Source: Paenibacillus barcinonensis
Lineage (GTDB): Bacteria > Bacillota > Bacilli > Paenibacillales > Paenibacillaceae
Reading direction: 5' to 3'
Assembly: GCF_003217495.1 (NCBI RefSeq)
Contig: NZ_QJSW01000003.1
Location: 370,318 to 434,317 of the forward strand
DNA length: 64,000 nucleotides
Shown here: positions 16,906 to 24,892 of the stretch, in pieces
How the letters are laid out: each line of letters begins with the position of its first letter
How positions within the stretch are numbered: position 1 is the stretch's first letter
Program-made: the position numbers and the translations under genes
The notes under the pieces: model-generated
Databases searched by the model: none
What the model was told of the DNA's origin: nothing
What the model saw: the letters and a program-made list of their open reading frames with translations, nothing else

Positions 16906-19171
16906 GGTGGTTCCTCCTTTCCCTGGCACGATATACGGTCCGCCAAGGCATACCCTCCGCTGTTCGTAGCTGCTGGATCAGGTTCCGCTGCCGGTCCGCC
17001 AGCACCGCAGCTTCCGGGATACGCTCCCGTTCCTGACCGATTAACTCAAGAGCAAGCTTCAAATAACAAACAGCCGCTCCAGCCCGAGCTTGGGTGAAGG
17101 CCGAATCACGCTCCAGTGCCTGTTCGAACAGCGATAACGCCTGTTCAACGTACCCCTTGGCATACAGCGTTTCCCCCAGCCAGAACAGCCCCTCTGCATC
17201 CAGCTCCCCTTCCGTCATACACTGAATCAGCATTTCGGCAGCCAGCATCGTATATCCGTGCCGAACCAGCAAACCAGCATACTGTCGAAGCGTTCTCATC
17301 TCCGTTCGCTTCCTCGGGGATATCATACATACCAACCGTTCATGCAGCTGCCGGGCAATCACCAGCTGACCGTTCTGTACGGCACGAATGACCATCTGGT
17401 TCGCTGCAACCTCCGTAGCTTCACTCCAATGCAGCAGCTGCTCATCCGCTGTTCCCGATACAGGATTACGGGCTGATGGATCAGGCCTGTACTCAAATAA
17501 CAAACGGTCTGCTACCCTCCACATATCCCTTTCAAGTGAAGGGGCTGTAACGAGAAATGACGCAGATAACCGATTTCCGCTTGCCCAACAGGCCAGCGCC
17601 CAGTCACTTCTCTGTTCCGGATGAATCTGTTCAGTATTCTGCTGATCTTGCGTCCCCCATCTCTCTTCAGCGAGATGCCACGCATCTGTAATACGATCCG
17701 CGCACAGCATCCATTGAACGAGATCACCCGTAGAAATACCATTGTTACATGCCTTGTCATACGCAAGCAGCAGTGCCTGCTTGTATGCTCCGCAAGCAGC
17801 GAGGGCATAGACCATCGGAAGAAAACTTGTTTCGCTATCTGGAAGACTCGTAGAGCTGTGTATATTTCCAGATGGGGTAGGCTGTTGTCTCTGGCTCAGT
17901 CGGTTGAACAGGTCCAGCAGTTTTTCTGCAATCTGCTCATCTGAATAGCCCTGCTGCTGTAACGCTTCCGCCAGCCCCGTCCATGCCGCTTCATAATTGA
18001 ACAGATGCTCCAATGCCAAGGTGTATAGACGAATTGACTCTTCCCCAAATCCCCGCTTTTCGGCAAGCTTTGCCATAGAGGTATAGGCCCGGTAACTGCC
18101 AGATCCCGCTTCGCTAACGTAAACTGGCTCTAACTCACCGTTGTGATTTTTCATCAGCTCAAATGGCTTGACACTACAGGTGCTCGCCCGTGCATAGGAT
18201 TGATACGCTCGTTCCTCCAGACCTTGTCGCTCCAGAAGCTCACCATATAGCAAATGCAGATCAGGGTATTCTGGATAACGCTGACATTCGATGGATAGCA
18301 GTGTATGTGCTTCTTCGTAACGCTCCAGCGAACCAAGCACTTTAGCCATATCCTTCACAAGTGTTGGGCGATACGGTGCCTGCACTGAAGCAAGCCTTAG
18401 TGATTCATTGAACGCATCTACTGCCTGTTCGAGCTCACCCAGCTGGCAGCGGGCTACACCCAGATTGTACAGGTGAAACGGCTGCGCCGGTTGTTCCGCC
18501 AGTTCCTTCTGAATAAGGCGCAAGTTTCTCTTTGGTTTGTCACCAGAAGCAATCACTGATGCCAGATAACCATCATGTCCAAGACGCAGAGGTGCAAGTG
18601 GCTCTGAATCAAAGAATGTCTCTTCTTCACTTCCATGAGATGCATCCGAAACTTCAGATGAATCTCTTGTATGGATCTTAGGCGTGGCAGCACAGCGCTG
18701 CTCATGATCATCTGCACGAATCAACTGTTCATGGATACGTCCCGTGTATAGATAACCCTGATGTGCACGGAAAAGCCTTACCGGATAGGACATGACCTTG
18801 TCCCCTGGCCCTTCACCGAACTGATTTTCTATCGTTATACGCAATCTGGTAATGCTCTTATGGACGTTAGGCAACATTTCAATTAACTCCTCCAAACCTC
18901 CGATCACGTACTCGTCAGCATCCAGACAGAGTATCCATTCCGTCGTTGCCAAGGGAAGGCTGATATTTCTGGCTTGGGCAAAATGATCCTCCCATCGAGC
19001 GTGTAACACCGCTGCACCGTAAGCTCGGGCGAGATCTGGCGTCCGATCCGTTGAGCCCGTGTCCGTAATGAAGCATTCCAGATCTGTATGCCTCAGGCTG
19101 TTCAGACAGCGCGGGAGATATTTCTCTTCATTTTGCACAATCATATGAATGCCAAGTAACCGATTCTGCAC
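16832..19171 (-). CDS. GT2 glycosyltransferase with TPR repeats
   Basis: The first and largest of the three tandem paralogues, 779 residues. GLHMIVQNEE-like start (LLGIHMIVQNEE), DTGSTD at 37-42, DADE at 84-87, GRIHEQL, then TPR units with FHLYNLGVARCQLGELEQAVDAF and a later LFWLGETLYAKGYVEQALSLF. The start is a GTG at 19171 with GGAGG nine bases upstream. A terminator sits between it and the repeat-protein gene upstream, so it is expressed either by read-through or from its own promoter. It overlaps the next gene by 74 bases. Confidence 0.88.
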   Translation of the reverse strand: MQNRLLGIHMIVQNEEKYLPRCLNSLRHTDLECFITDTGSTDRTPDLARAYGAAVLHARWEDHFAQARNISLPLATTEWILCLDADEYVIGGLEELIEMLPNVHKSITRLRITIENQFGEGPGDKVMSYPVRLFRAHQGYLYTGRIHEQLIRADDHEQRCAATPKIHTRDSSEVSDASHGSEEETFFDSEPLAPLRLGHDGYLASVIASGDKPKRNLRLIQKELAEQPAQPFHLYNLGVARCQLGELEQAVDAFNESLRLASVQAPYRPTLVKDMAKVLGSLERYEEAHTLLSIECQRYPEYPDLHLLYGELLERQGLEERAYQSYARASTCSVKPFELMKNHNGELEPVYVSEAGSGSYRAYTSMAKLAEKRGFGEESIRLYTLALEHLFNYEAAWTGLAEALQQQGYSDEQIAEKLLDLFNRLSQRQQPTPSGNIHSSTSLPDSETSFLPMVYALAACGAYKQALLLAYDKACNNGISTGDLVQWMLCADRITDAWHLAEERWGTQDQQNTEQIHPEQRSDWALACWASGNRLSASFLVTAPSLERDMWRVADRLLFEYRPDPSARNPVSGTADEQLLHWSEATEVAANQMVIRAVQNGQLVIARQLHERLVCMISPRKRTEMRTLRQYAGLLVRHGYTMLAAEMLIQCMTEGELDAEGLFWLGETLYAKGYVEQALSLFEQALERDSAFTQARAGAAVCYLKLALELIGQERERIPEAAVLADRQRNLIQQLRTAEGMPWRTVYRARERRNHHAGRATSDTASEGAADIAVYDREG

Positions 19172-19190
19172 CCACAGTCACCTCCAATAC

Positions 19191-19232
19191 AAAAAAAGGT
19201 ACATGAGTCCCGTCAAGCGGGCTCCATGTACC
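19191..19232 (-). terminator. Terminator after the repeat-protein gene
   Basis: On the minus strand GGTACATG, a GC-rich centre and CATGTACC form a long stem followed by seven T. It separates the repeat-protein gene from the three glycosyltransferase genes and could set a lower level for the latter. Confidence 0.88.
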
Positions 19233-19251
19233 TATATGACAGCAAAGCTGG

Positions 19252-20604
19252 TTATGTGCCTTGTCCATTGAAGAACACGTCAATTGTGCTAGGTGCTCCG
19301 ATCAGGCTTGAACGATAAGAGAGACGGGTATATTTCAAAAACCGCTGCGGCACCAGAACGTCTACAGAACCGGACAGAATACCCGTTACTGTAGCCACAT
19401 CCGTATACCAGTTCGTTCCGTTAGCACTGATCTCTACCTGAGCATCTACTCTGTTTACACCTGGTCCCCTGTTATATACAAAGAAGGAGTAAGTACCGAA
19501 TACGCTGGTTGTCACAGCAGGGAGCGGTGTGAACGTGTTAGCTGTCGGCGTAGAAACAATTTGATTTTCCTGAAAGCTTTTCTGCGAGATGGATGTTACG
19601 CTGCTGAGTGTTCCGGCTGTAATGGTTGCACCGAGCACACTTGTAATGGTTCCGTTCAGTAGGTTTGTTAGTGTGCCTGCTGTGATGGTCGCTCCAAGCA
19701 CATTCGTGATTGTACCATTTAACAGGTTCGTCAGTGTTCCGGCTGTAATCGTGGCGCCAAGTACGCTGGTGATTGTTCCGTTCAGCAGGTTTGTTAATGT
19801 CCCCGCTGTGATCGTCGCTCCAAGCACATTCGTGATTGTACCATTTAACAGGTTTGTCAGTGTTCCGGCTGTAATCGTGGCGCCAAGTACGCTGGTGATC
19901 GTTCCGTTCAGCAGGTTTGTTAATGTCCCCGCTGTGATCGTCGCTCCAAGCACATTCGTGATTGTACCATCTAACAGGTTTGTCAACGTTCCGGCTGTCA
20001 CTGTAGCACCTAGCACACTTGTGATTGTTCCGGCTGTAATCGTGGCGCCAAGTACGCTGGTGATCGTTCCGTTCAGTAGGTTTGTTAATGTCCCCGCTGT
20101 GATGGTCGCTCCAAGCACATTCGTGATTGTACCATCTAACAGGTTTGTCAACGTTCCGGCTGTCACTGTAGCACCTAGCACACTTGTAATTGTTCCGGCT
20201 GTAATCGTGGCGCCAAGTACGCTGGTGATCGTTCCGTTCAGCAGGTTTGTTAATGTCCCCGCTGTGATCGTCGCTCCAAGCACATTCGTGATTGTACCGT
20301 CTAACAGGTTTGTCAACGTTCCGGCTGTCACTGTAGCACCTAGCACACTTGTAATTGTTCCGGCTGTAATCGTGGCGCCAAGTACGCTGGTGATCGTTCC
20401 GTTCAGAATGTTGGTAATTGTGCCCGCATTAATGGTGACGGTAGTCAGACCGGATATGTTGCTGATCGTCCCGTCCAGAATAACACCTACGATGTTGCCG
20501 CTTGAATCCGTTCTGACGGGTTGGGCCGTGCCCGTACTATCCTGACCAAAAATGAGTGTTCTCAAGTTATCCGGATTTGTATTAAACGTTGTAAAGTTAG
20601 GCAT
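19252..20604 (-). CDS. Thr/Ala/Gly repeat protein with C-terminal DUF6385-like domain
   Basis: The 450-residue protein starts MPNFTTFNTNPDNLRTLIFG; the ATG at 20604 has GGGAGGAGG upstream. Residues about 60-337 are built from two short modules, GTITSVLGATITA (13) and GTLTNLLN (8), arranged as three identical 55-residue blocks, two 42-residue blocks and a partial one. The regular spacing suggests a beta-solenoid or fibre. Residues 338-450 form a separate domain (YSFFVYNRGPGVNRVDAQVE, VPQRFLKYTRLSY) shared with the next protein; I believe it is DUF6385. Many Thr residues make it a likely acceptor for the adjacent glycosyltransferases. No signal peptide is visible. Confidence 0.88.
   Translation of the reverse strand: MPNFTTFNTNPDNLRTLIFGQDSTGTAQPVRTDSSGNIVGVILDGTISNISGLTTVTINAGTITNILNGTITSVLGATITAGTITSVLGATVTAGTLTNLLDGTITNVLGATITAGTLTNLLNGTITSVLGATITAGTITSVLGATVTAGTLTNLLDGTITNVLGATITAGTLTNLLNGTITSVLGATITAGTITSVLGATVTAGTLTNLLDGTITNVLGATITAGTLTNLLNGTITSVLGATITAGTLTNLLNGTITNVLGATITAGTLTNLLNGTITSVLGATITAGTLTNLLNGTITNVLGATITAGTLTNLLNGTITSVLGATITAGTLSSVTSISQKSFQENQIVSTPTANTFTPLPAVTTSVFGTYSFFVYNRGPGVNRVDAQVEISANGTNWYTDVATVTGILSGSVDVLVPQRFLKYTRLSYRSSLIGAPSTIDVFFNGQGT
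19594..20430 (-). repeat. Tandem repeats inside the repeat-protein gene
   Basis: Three 165-base units occupy 20236-20400, 20071-20235 and 19906-20070, followed by two 126-base units at 19780-19905 and 19654-19779. The copies are near-identical in DNA as well as protein, so recombination could change the number of units between strains. Confidence 0.85.
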
Positions 20605-20650
20605 GAGCCTCGTCCTCCTCCCTGGACAATCTGTGTAAAATAAAACTACC

Positions 20651-21148
20651 TTACGGCATACGCTGGGCCTGAAAGTAAACATCGAGCCGGGTGGGCTCGC
20701 CGGGTTTAACAGGCAGAATCACCAGCCGGGTATAATGCAGAAACCGTACTGGGACAAGCGCCTTCGTTTGACCTCCCTCGACCACTTCCTGGCTGTCCAC
20801 TGCGTAATCCACAGCATTCGGGCTGATCTGAATCTGCACAAGCGCTGGATGTTTACCCCGATTCACCACACCATAGCTGTACATGCTTAGCCTTGAGGTA
20901 TCCTGCGGCGGAAGTGCAACCTCGCCTCGGCCCGTCTCCGCTCCAGGGTAGGTATGCTCTGTAAAACAGTGAGTAGCACCAGGGAGTTTCGTGCGTGAGA
21001 AAGCACCCTGCTTGAACCGGGGACGGGTGATCCGGGAGCAGGGGGGCTTCAGCAGTTTGGCGCGGCGAGAACAACGGGATGGGCGGCGGCTGACATATTT
21101 GGTTGTGTGCTTTGTTTTCTTCTTGCTTTGCTTTGCTGTTCGACTCAT
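20651..21148 (-). CDS. Small basic protein with DUF6385-like C-terminal domain
   Basis: The 165-residue protein has a very basic first 50 residues (SKKKTKHTTKYVSRRPSRCSRR) and a C-terminal domain that parallels the end of the downstream repeat protein: YSYGVVNRGKHPALVQIQIS, then VPVRFLHYTRLV and a final LDVYFQ. The ATG at 21148 has AAGGGG upstream. Only 46 bases separate it from the repeat-protein gene, so the two are probably one operon. A structural or anchoring role next to the repeat fibre is inferred. Confidence 0.75.
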   Translation of the reverse strand: MSRTAKQSKKKTKHTTKYVSRRPSRCSRRAKLLKPPCSRITRPRFKQGAFSRTKLPGATHCFTEHTYPGAETGRGEVALPPQDTSRLSMYSYGVVNRGKHPALVQIQISPNAVDYAVDSQEVVEGGQTKALVPVRFLHYTRLVILPVKPGEPTRLDVYFQAQRMP

Positions 21149-21247
21149 CTCGATTTCCCCTTAAACAATGTGCTTAGGCATCGTATGCCTGATCCAGAGC
21201 TACGGGCACGGCAAATGCCGTTATTTGGAAATATACAATGAATTCCC

Positions 21248-21276
21248 AAACGCTAACTCTTTCTTTAACATACAAT
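21248..21276 (+). promoter_or_regulatory. Weak candidate sporulation (sigma-K-like) promoter
   Basis: AAAC at 21248-21251 and CATACAAT at 21269-21276, spaced 17 bases, resemble the sigma-K pattern (AC, then CATA). It lies about 85 bases before the gene at 21359. The match is short and could be chance. Confidence 0.25.
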
Positions 21277-21358
21277 GCAGTAATAGGGACATGCGAAACA
21301 AGCCAAGGTTAAGTTTATGTATATTGGGTTTCATTCTGTCCAGAGGAGGTGCTTCGCA

Positions 21359-21892
21359 ATGACTAATACCAATGTATTCAACCAATCCAACGGACCTTTA
21401 TTCACACAACTGACGAATACGTTCACGACCCCGGGGATCGAAGCTCCACCCGACACGGGAGCCGCAGCGGCTGGCAGTTTTTTTGCCCTTACCACGAATA
21501 ATGTCTCCATTCCCTCCAGCCAAAACCTGCTGCTGCAGATTGTGAATACTGCAGGCAGTGGCAGAACGATACGTCTATCCAGTCTGATGGGGGGCACCAC
21601 AGCAGCCGCTACACTTGTCATCTACTCCGGGGGAACCGTGACCGTTGGCACAACGCCTGTACCTAGCAATACTTTGCTTGGCAGTTCCAATACCAGCATC
21701 GTATCAACAAGACAAAATACGGGCACTCTCGGCGGTACCTTTACAAGTCTCATCAGCATTCCGCTCACTGCAGGGCTATATTCATTGGATTTAAACGGCT
21801 CCATCGTTGTCCCCCCAGGCCAGTCCTTGTCCATCAGCTTGGGAACAGGAAGTCAGGTCGGCTCTATTAATCTGCTCTGGTGGGAATTTTAA
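21359..21892 (+). CDS. Small Ser/Thr/Gly-rich protein, paralogue of next gene
   Basis: The 177-residue protein starts MTNTNVFNQSNGPLFTQ with GAGGAGG upstream. The pattern VFN, then TNTFTTPGIEAPP, a Gly-rich middle, SSNTSI, a PLTAGLY strand, PPGQSLSISLGTG and a final WWEF is shared with the following gene, so the two are duplicates. The composition and predicted beta-strands suggest a jelly-roll-like surface subunit, but I do not recognise a characterised family. It has no signal peptide, which would fit a protein packed onto the spore from the mother cell. Confidence 0.75.
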   Translation: MTNTNVFNQSNGPLFTQLTNTFTTPGIEAPPDTGAAAAGSFFALTTNNVSIPSSQNLLLQIVNTAGSGRTIRLSSLMGGTTAAATLVIYSGGTVTVGTTPVPSNTLLGSSNTSIVSTRQNTGTLGGTFTSLISIPLTAGLYSLDLNGSIVVPPGQSLSISLGTGSQVGSINLLWWEF

Positions 21893-21923
21893 GGCGAATC
21901 CGTTGAAAAAGGGGGTACATATC

Positions 21924-22505
21924 GTGCCAAACAATAATGTATTTAACCCATTGAATCAACCCGTCTATACGTCGAGCACCAACTCGTATACTTCTCCCGG
22001 TATTGTTGCCCCGCCTGAAAACAATGCCGGCAGCACAGGTAATCTGTACAATGCAGGCTCCACCAACTCTACTACGTTGGGGTTACTTGGGGGGAGTGTG
22101 ACAGCCACACTGCAGCTCGCTAATCCAGCAGGTAGCGGAAAGACACTTTATGTTTCCCGATTGTCTGGTGGAATTACGGTGTCGCTTAGCCTGTTGTCTT
22201 CATTCAGCGGCACCATGACCCTGAGTGCCAACGGTACTCTTTCCTCCCCCAGCACACTCACTGCGATCAACAGCAACTTCTCCAGCAGCAACACAAGTAT
22301 CGCTGTGGTTCGCTTCTCAACATCTGCTCCTTCCGGTGCTGCAACGCTGATTGCTATGCCGCTTCAGGTTGGTCCTTTTCAATCGAATGAGTCGGGCAGA
22401 TATGTGATCTCTCCAGGTCAGGCGATTAATCTGTCCGTTACCGGATCACTCTCTGTTGCCGGACTGTTAGCCTCCACAACGTACTTCACCTGGTGGGAGA
22501 ATTAA
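21924..22505 (+). CDS. Small Ser/Thr/Gly-rich protein, paralogue of previous gene
   Basis: The 193-residue protein most likely starts at the GTG at 21924 (VPNNNVFNPLNQPVY) with AAAAAGGGGG eight bases upstream. It shares with its neighbour the VFN start, SYTSPGIVAPPE, an AGSGKTLYVSRLSGG segment, SSNTSIAVVRF, ISPGQAINLSVTGS and the final WWEN. Nothing catalytic is visible. A TTG at 21903 is an alternative start. Same inference as for the previous gene: a surface or spore-coat structural subunit. Confidence 0.75.
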   Translation: MPNNNVFNPLNQPVYTSSTNSYTSPGIVAPPENNAGSTGNLYNAGSTNSTTLGLLGGSVTATLQLANPAGSGKTLYVSRLSGGITVSLSLLSSFSGTMTLSANGTLSSPSTLTAINSNFSSSNTSIAVVRFSTSAPSGAATLIAMPLQVGPFQSNESGRYVISPGQAINLSVTGSLSVAGLLASTTYFTWWEN

Positions 22506-22551
22506 CCGACATCTCGCCATGATCAAGCGGGTTGGCGTTGTACTCAAACCA

Positions 22552-22587
22552 AAAGCCACCTTCGGATGAACACCGAAAGTGGCTTTA
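22552..22587. terminator. Hairpin terminator after the paralogous pair
   Basis: AAAGCCAC, TTCGG and their complements form a stem of about 13 pairs with one mismatch around a short loop, followed by TTTATAAATT on the plus strand. It is also nearly symmetric for the minus strand. Confidence 0.7.
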
Positions 22588-22596
22588 TAAATTGTC

Positions 22597-22914
22597 TTAG
22601 GTATACATCAGACCCAGGATTCGTTTATTTTGTTTAACTGTAATGACTGGATGGATAAGTACTACCTGAAAACGACCAATTTCTCTCAGATACGGAGCGT
22701 CCTTTAATTCAGTACGCATAAAATTCATCTGCGCCTCAACCGCTTCCCCGCTGCCACCCCACAGCTCAACAGACAATGCAGCAAGTCCAACAGGCAATCG
22801 AAAATACAGCAACTGCTTCGCTTCCATCACCTGATACGTTTCTTCCAGCTGCTTCTTGGCCTCCTGATATTGCCCCGTCTCGGCGTAGCAACCGAATGCA
22901 ATCCGTCCTGCTCT
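22597..22914 (-). pseudogene. Truncated gene remnant, C-terminal part only
   Basis: The minus-strand frame is open from a TAG at 22915-22917 and encodes about 105 residues without any start codon backed by a ribosome binding site. GCYAETGQYQEAKKQLEETY resembles a TPR helix pair, so it may be the tail of a TPR-type regulator. Translation from an internal ATG would give only 77 residues. I read it as a broken gene. Confidence 0.45.
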
Positions 22915-22944
22915 CTATCGTTCACCTCTTCACCATACCATAGA

Positions 22945-22971
22945 AAAATCCCTTTGCGAAAATGCAAAGGG
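22945..22971 (-). terminator. Terminator of the ABC importer operon
   Basis: CCCTTTGC and GCAAAGGG form an eight-pair stem with a 6-base loop, followed on the minus strand by ATTTTT. It lies about 80 bases after the stop of the ATPase gene. Confidence 0.8.
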
Positions 22972-23050
22972 ACTTGAATTGAGAACAATATTTCGTACAT
23001 ATATTCATACGTAAAGGTTAAGTTGGATTGGAGGTGTTCTAGCCTGGCTT

Positions 23051-23845
23051 CTATCCCAATACGACACGGTCGTCTGCCATCTTCTTGCCGCTAATCCGCT
23101 CAAACTCTCCAAGCAGCTCAGGCACGGTGAGTGTACGCTTGCGCTCTTCACTGACATCAAGAATGATTCGCCCCTTATCCATCATGATCAGACGGTTTCC
23201 AAGACGGATGGCCTGCTCCATATTGTGCGTCACCATAAGCGTGGTCAGTCTCATCTCGCGTACAAGCGTCTCCGTAAGCTCTGTAATCAGCTCTGCACGA
23301 GCTGGATCAAGTGCTGCGGTATGCTCATCCAGCAGCAGAATTTGTGGCTGTGTGAAGGTTGCCATCAGCAGGCTGAGCGCTTGTCGTTCCCCGCCGGACA
23401 GGAGACCTACCTTGGCATTCGGACGTTTCTCCAGACCAATACCCAGCTTCTCCAGCTGCGTGTTGAAAATTTCCCGTCTGGCACGTGTTACCCCGAATCC
23501 GAGCCCACGTCCCTTGCCACGTTTGTACGCCATCGCCATGTTCTCTTCGATGGACATATGCGGTGCGGTTCCGGCCATCGGGTCCTGAAAGACCCGGCCA
23601 ATCCAGCCGCTGCGGTTATGCTCTGGCAGATTTTTGATCGAGCGGTCATTGATTAGTACATCGCCCATATCCGGCTTCATCACACCTGAGATAATGTTCA
23701 TCAGAGTCGATTTACCAGCTCCATTACTGCCAATGACCGTTACGAAATCACCTGGGTTCATCGTCAGATTCACACCAACCAGCGCCGTTTTCTCGTCGGT
23801 CGTGCCTGGATTAAACAGTTTCGTAACTTGAGTAATCTCCAGCAT
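23051..23845 (-). CDS. ABC transporter ATP-binding protein (TrpZ/COG1101-type)
   Basis: A 264-residue ATPase with Walker A GSNGAGKST near residue 38, Q-loop in RVFQDPMAG, signature LLSGGERQALSLL, Walker B ILLLDEHTAALDP and switch VTHNMEQA. Glu in LLLDEHTA is followed by His rather than the usual Pro, as seen in this subgroup. It is the last of three genes (binding protein, permease, ATPase). The ATG lies one base after the permease stop. Confidence 0.9.
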   Translation of the reverse strand: MLEITQVTKLFNPGTTDEKTALVGVNLTMNPGDFVTVIGSNGAGKSTLMNIISGVMKPDMGDVLINDRSIKNLPEHNRSGWIGRVFQDPMAGTAPHMSIEENMAMAYKRGKGRGLGFGVTRARREIFNTQLEKLGIGLEKRPNAKVGLLSGGERQALSLLMATFTQPQILLLDEHTAALDPARAELITELTETLVREMRLTTLMVTHNMEQAIRLGNRLIMMDKGRIILDVSEERKRTLTVPELLGEFERISGKKMADDRVVLG

Positions 23846-23846
23846 A

Positions 23847-24767
23847 CTACATGCCCCCCTTCGCCTGTTGACCGCCTGAACGCATCAGCTCTTCGGTTCG
23901 TTTGCGAGCGAGACTGCGCTGCTTCATGGAACGCTGCATCGTTGGGAAGACAAGAGCAATAATAACGATTACGGCGGTGATCAGCTTCAGATCGGAGGTA
24001 TTGAACCAATCCACCTGCAGTGCAAGTGCCACCACAATCCGGTAAATGATCGAACCAACGACAGCCGCCAGCGTCGCCCAGAATACCGTTCTGGCACCGA
24101 GGATTGCTTCGCCAATAATAACGGAGGCCAGACCAATGACGATCATACCGATGCCCATCGTAATATCAGCGAACCCGGATTGCTGGGCAATAAACGCCCC
24201 CGACAAGGCCACCAGACCATTGGACAGGCTGACACCAATAATGGTGGTCACATCCGTATTCGCGCCAAAGCTGCGAATCATACGTTTGTTATCCCCTGTA
24301 GCGCGGAGCGCGAGTCCGATATCCGTTTTCATAAACAGATCAAGCATGATTTTAAATACCAGCACAATGATAATAATCAGCACCATAACGTGTTCGCCTG
24401 AGAATGGCGTTTCCATGCCCATAATTGATTTATTCGGTGCACCGAGAATACGCATATTGATTGAATATAGCGCGATCATCATTAAAATCCCGGACAACAG
24501 CCCGTTAATTTTGCCTTTGGTATGCAGCAGACCCGTTAGAGCTCCAGCCACCATACCGCCAGCCATTGCCGCTAAACAGGCCAGCCAAGGAGAGTAATCA
24601 TTGGAGATCATGACCGCCGCAATAGCGCCTCCTGTGGTAAAACTTCCGTCTACGGTAAGATCGGGAAAATCAAGAATGCGGAATGTAATATACACACCCA
24701 GTGCCATCAGTGCATATAACAGCCCCAGCTCGATTGCCCCTTCAATGGAATTCCAACTTATACTCAC
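23847..24767 (-). CDS. ABC transporter permease (TrpY/COG4120-type)
   Basis: A 306-residue membrane protein with about eight helices, related to the branched-chain amino acid LivH fold. GLLYALMALGVYITFRILDFPDLTVDG and ALRATGDNKRMIRSFG (the ATPase-contact loop) are typical. The GTG at 24767 has GGGAGGAAG upstream; longer in-frame readings would start in the intergenic hairpin. The substrate is not clear from sequence. Members of this group carry tryptophan in Streptococcus, but no T-box or Trp-controlled leader is visible here. Confidence 0.9.
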   Translation of the reverse strand: MSISWNSIEGAIELGLLYALMALGVYITFRILDFPDLTVDGSFTTGGAIAAVMISNDYSPWLACLAAMAGGMVAGALTGLLHTKGKINGLLSGILMMIALYSINMRILGAPNKSIMGMETPFSGEHVMVLIIIIVLVFKIMLDLFMKTDIGLALRATGDNKRMIRSFGANTDVTTIIGVSLSNGLVALSGAFIAQQSGFADITMGIGMIVIGLASVIIGEAILGARTVFWATLAAVVGSIIYRIVVALALQVDWFNTSDLKLITAVIVIIALVFPTMQRSMKQRSLARKRTEELMRSGGQQAKGGM

Positions 24768-24798
24768 ACTGCTTCCTCCCTGTCTATCTCTACCCGAA

Positions 24799-24840
24799 AA
24801 GGATGAGGCGAACACGCCTGCATGTCCGCCTCGCATCCTT
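24799..24840 (-). other. Intercistronic stem-loop between binding-protein and permease genes
   Basis: AAGGATG, GAGGCG and their complements make an imperfect stem of about 17 pairs, followed by TTTTCGGG on the minus strand. Such hairpins often stabilise the upstream mRNA or cause partial termination, giving more binding protein than permease. Confidence 0.6.
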
Positions 24841-24892
24841 CTGTCGGATTATTGCCATCCCATCGGATGTCCGAAATAAGCTATTTCAATGT

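Noticed and set aside
19594..20430. CRISPR array
   Set aside because: Repeats are 126-165 bases, coding and without unique spacers.
19589..20545. 318-codon open frame antisense to the repeat-protein gene
   Set aside because: It mirrors the tandem repeats of the minus-strand gene, has no ribosome binding site, and its protein is just the shadow of the repeats.
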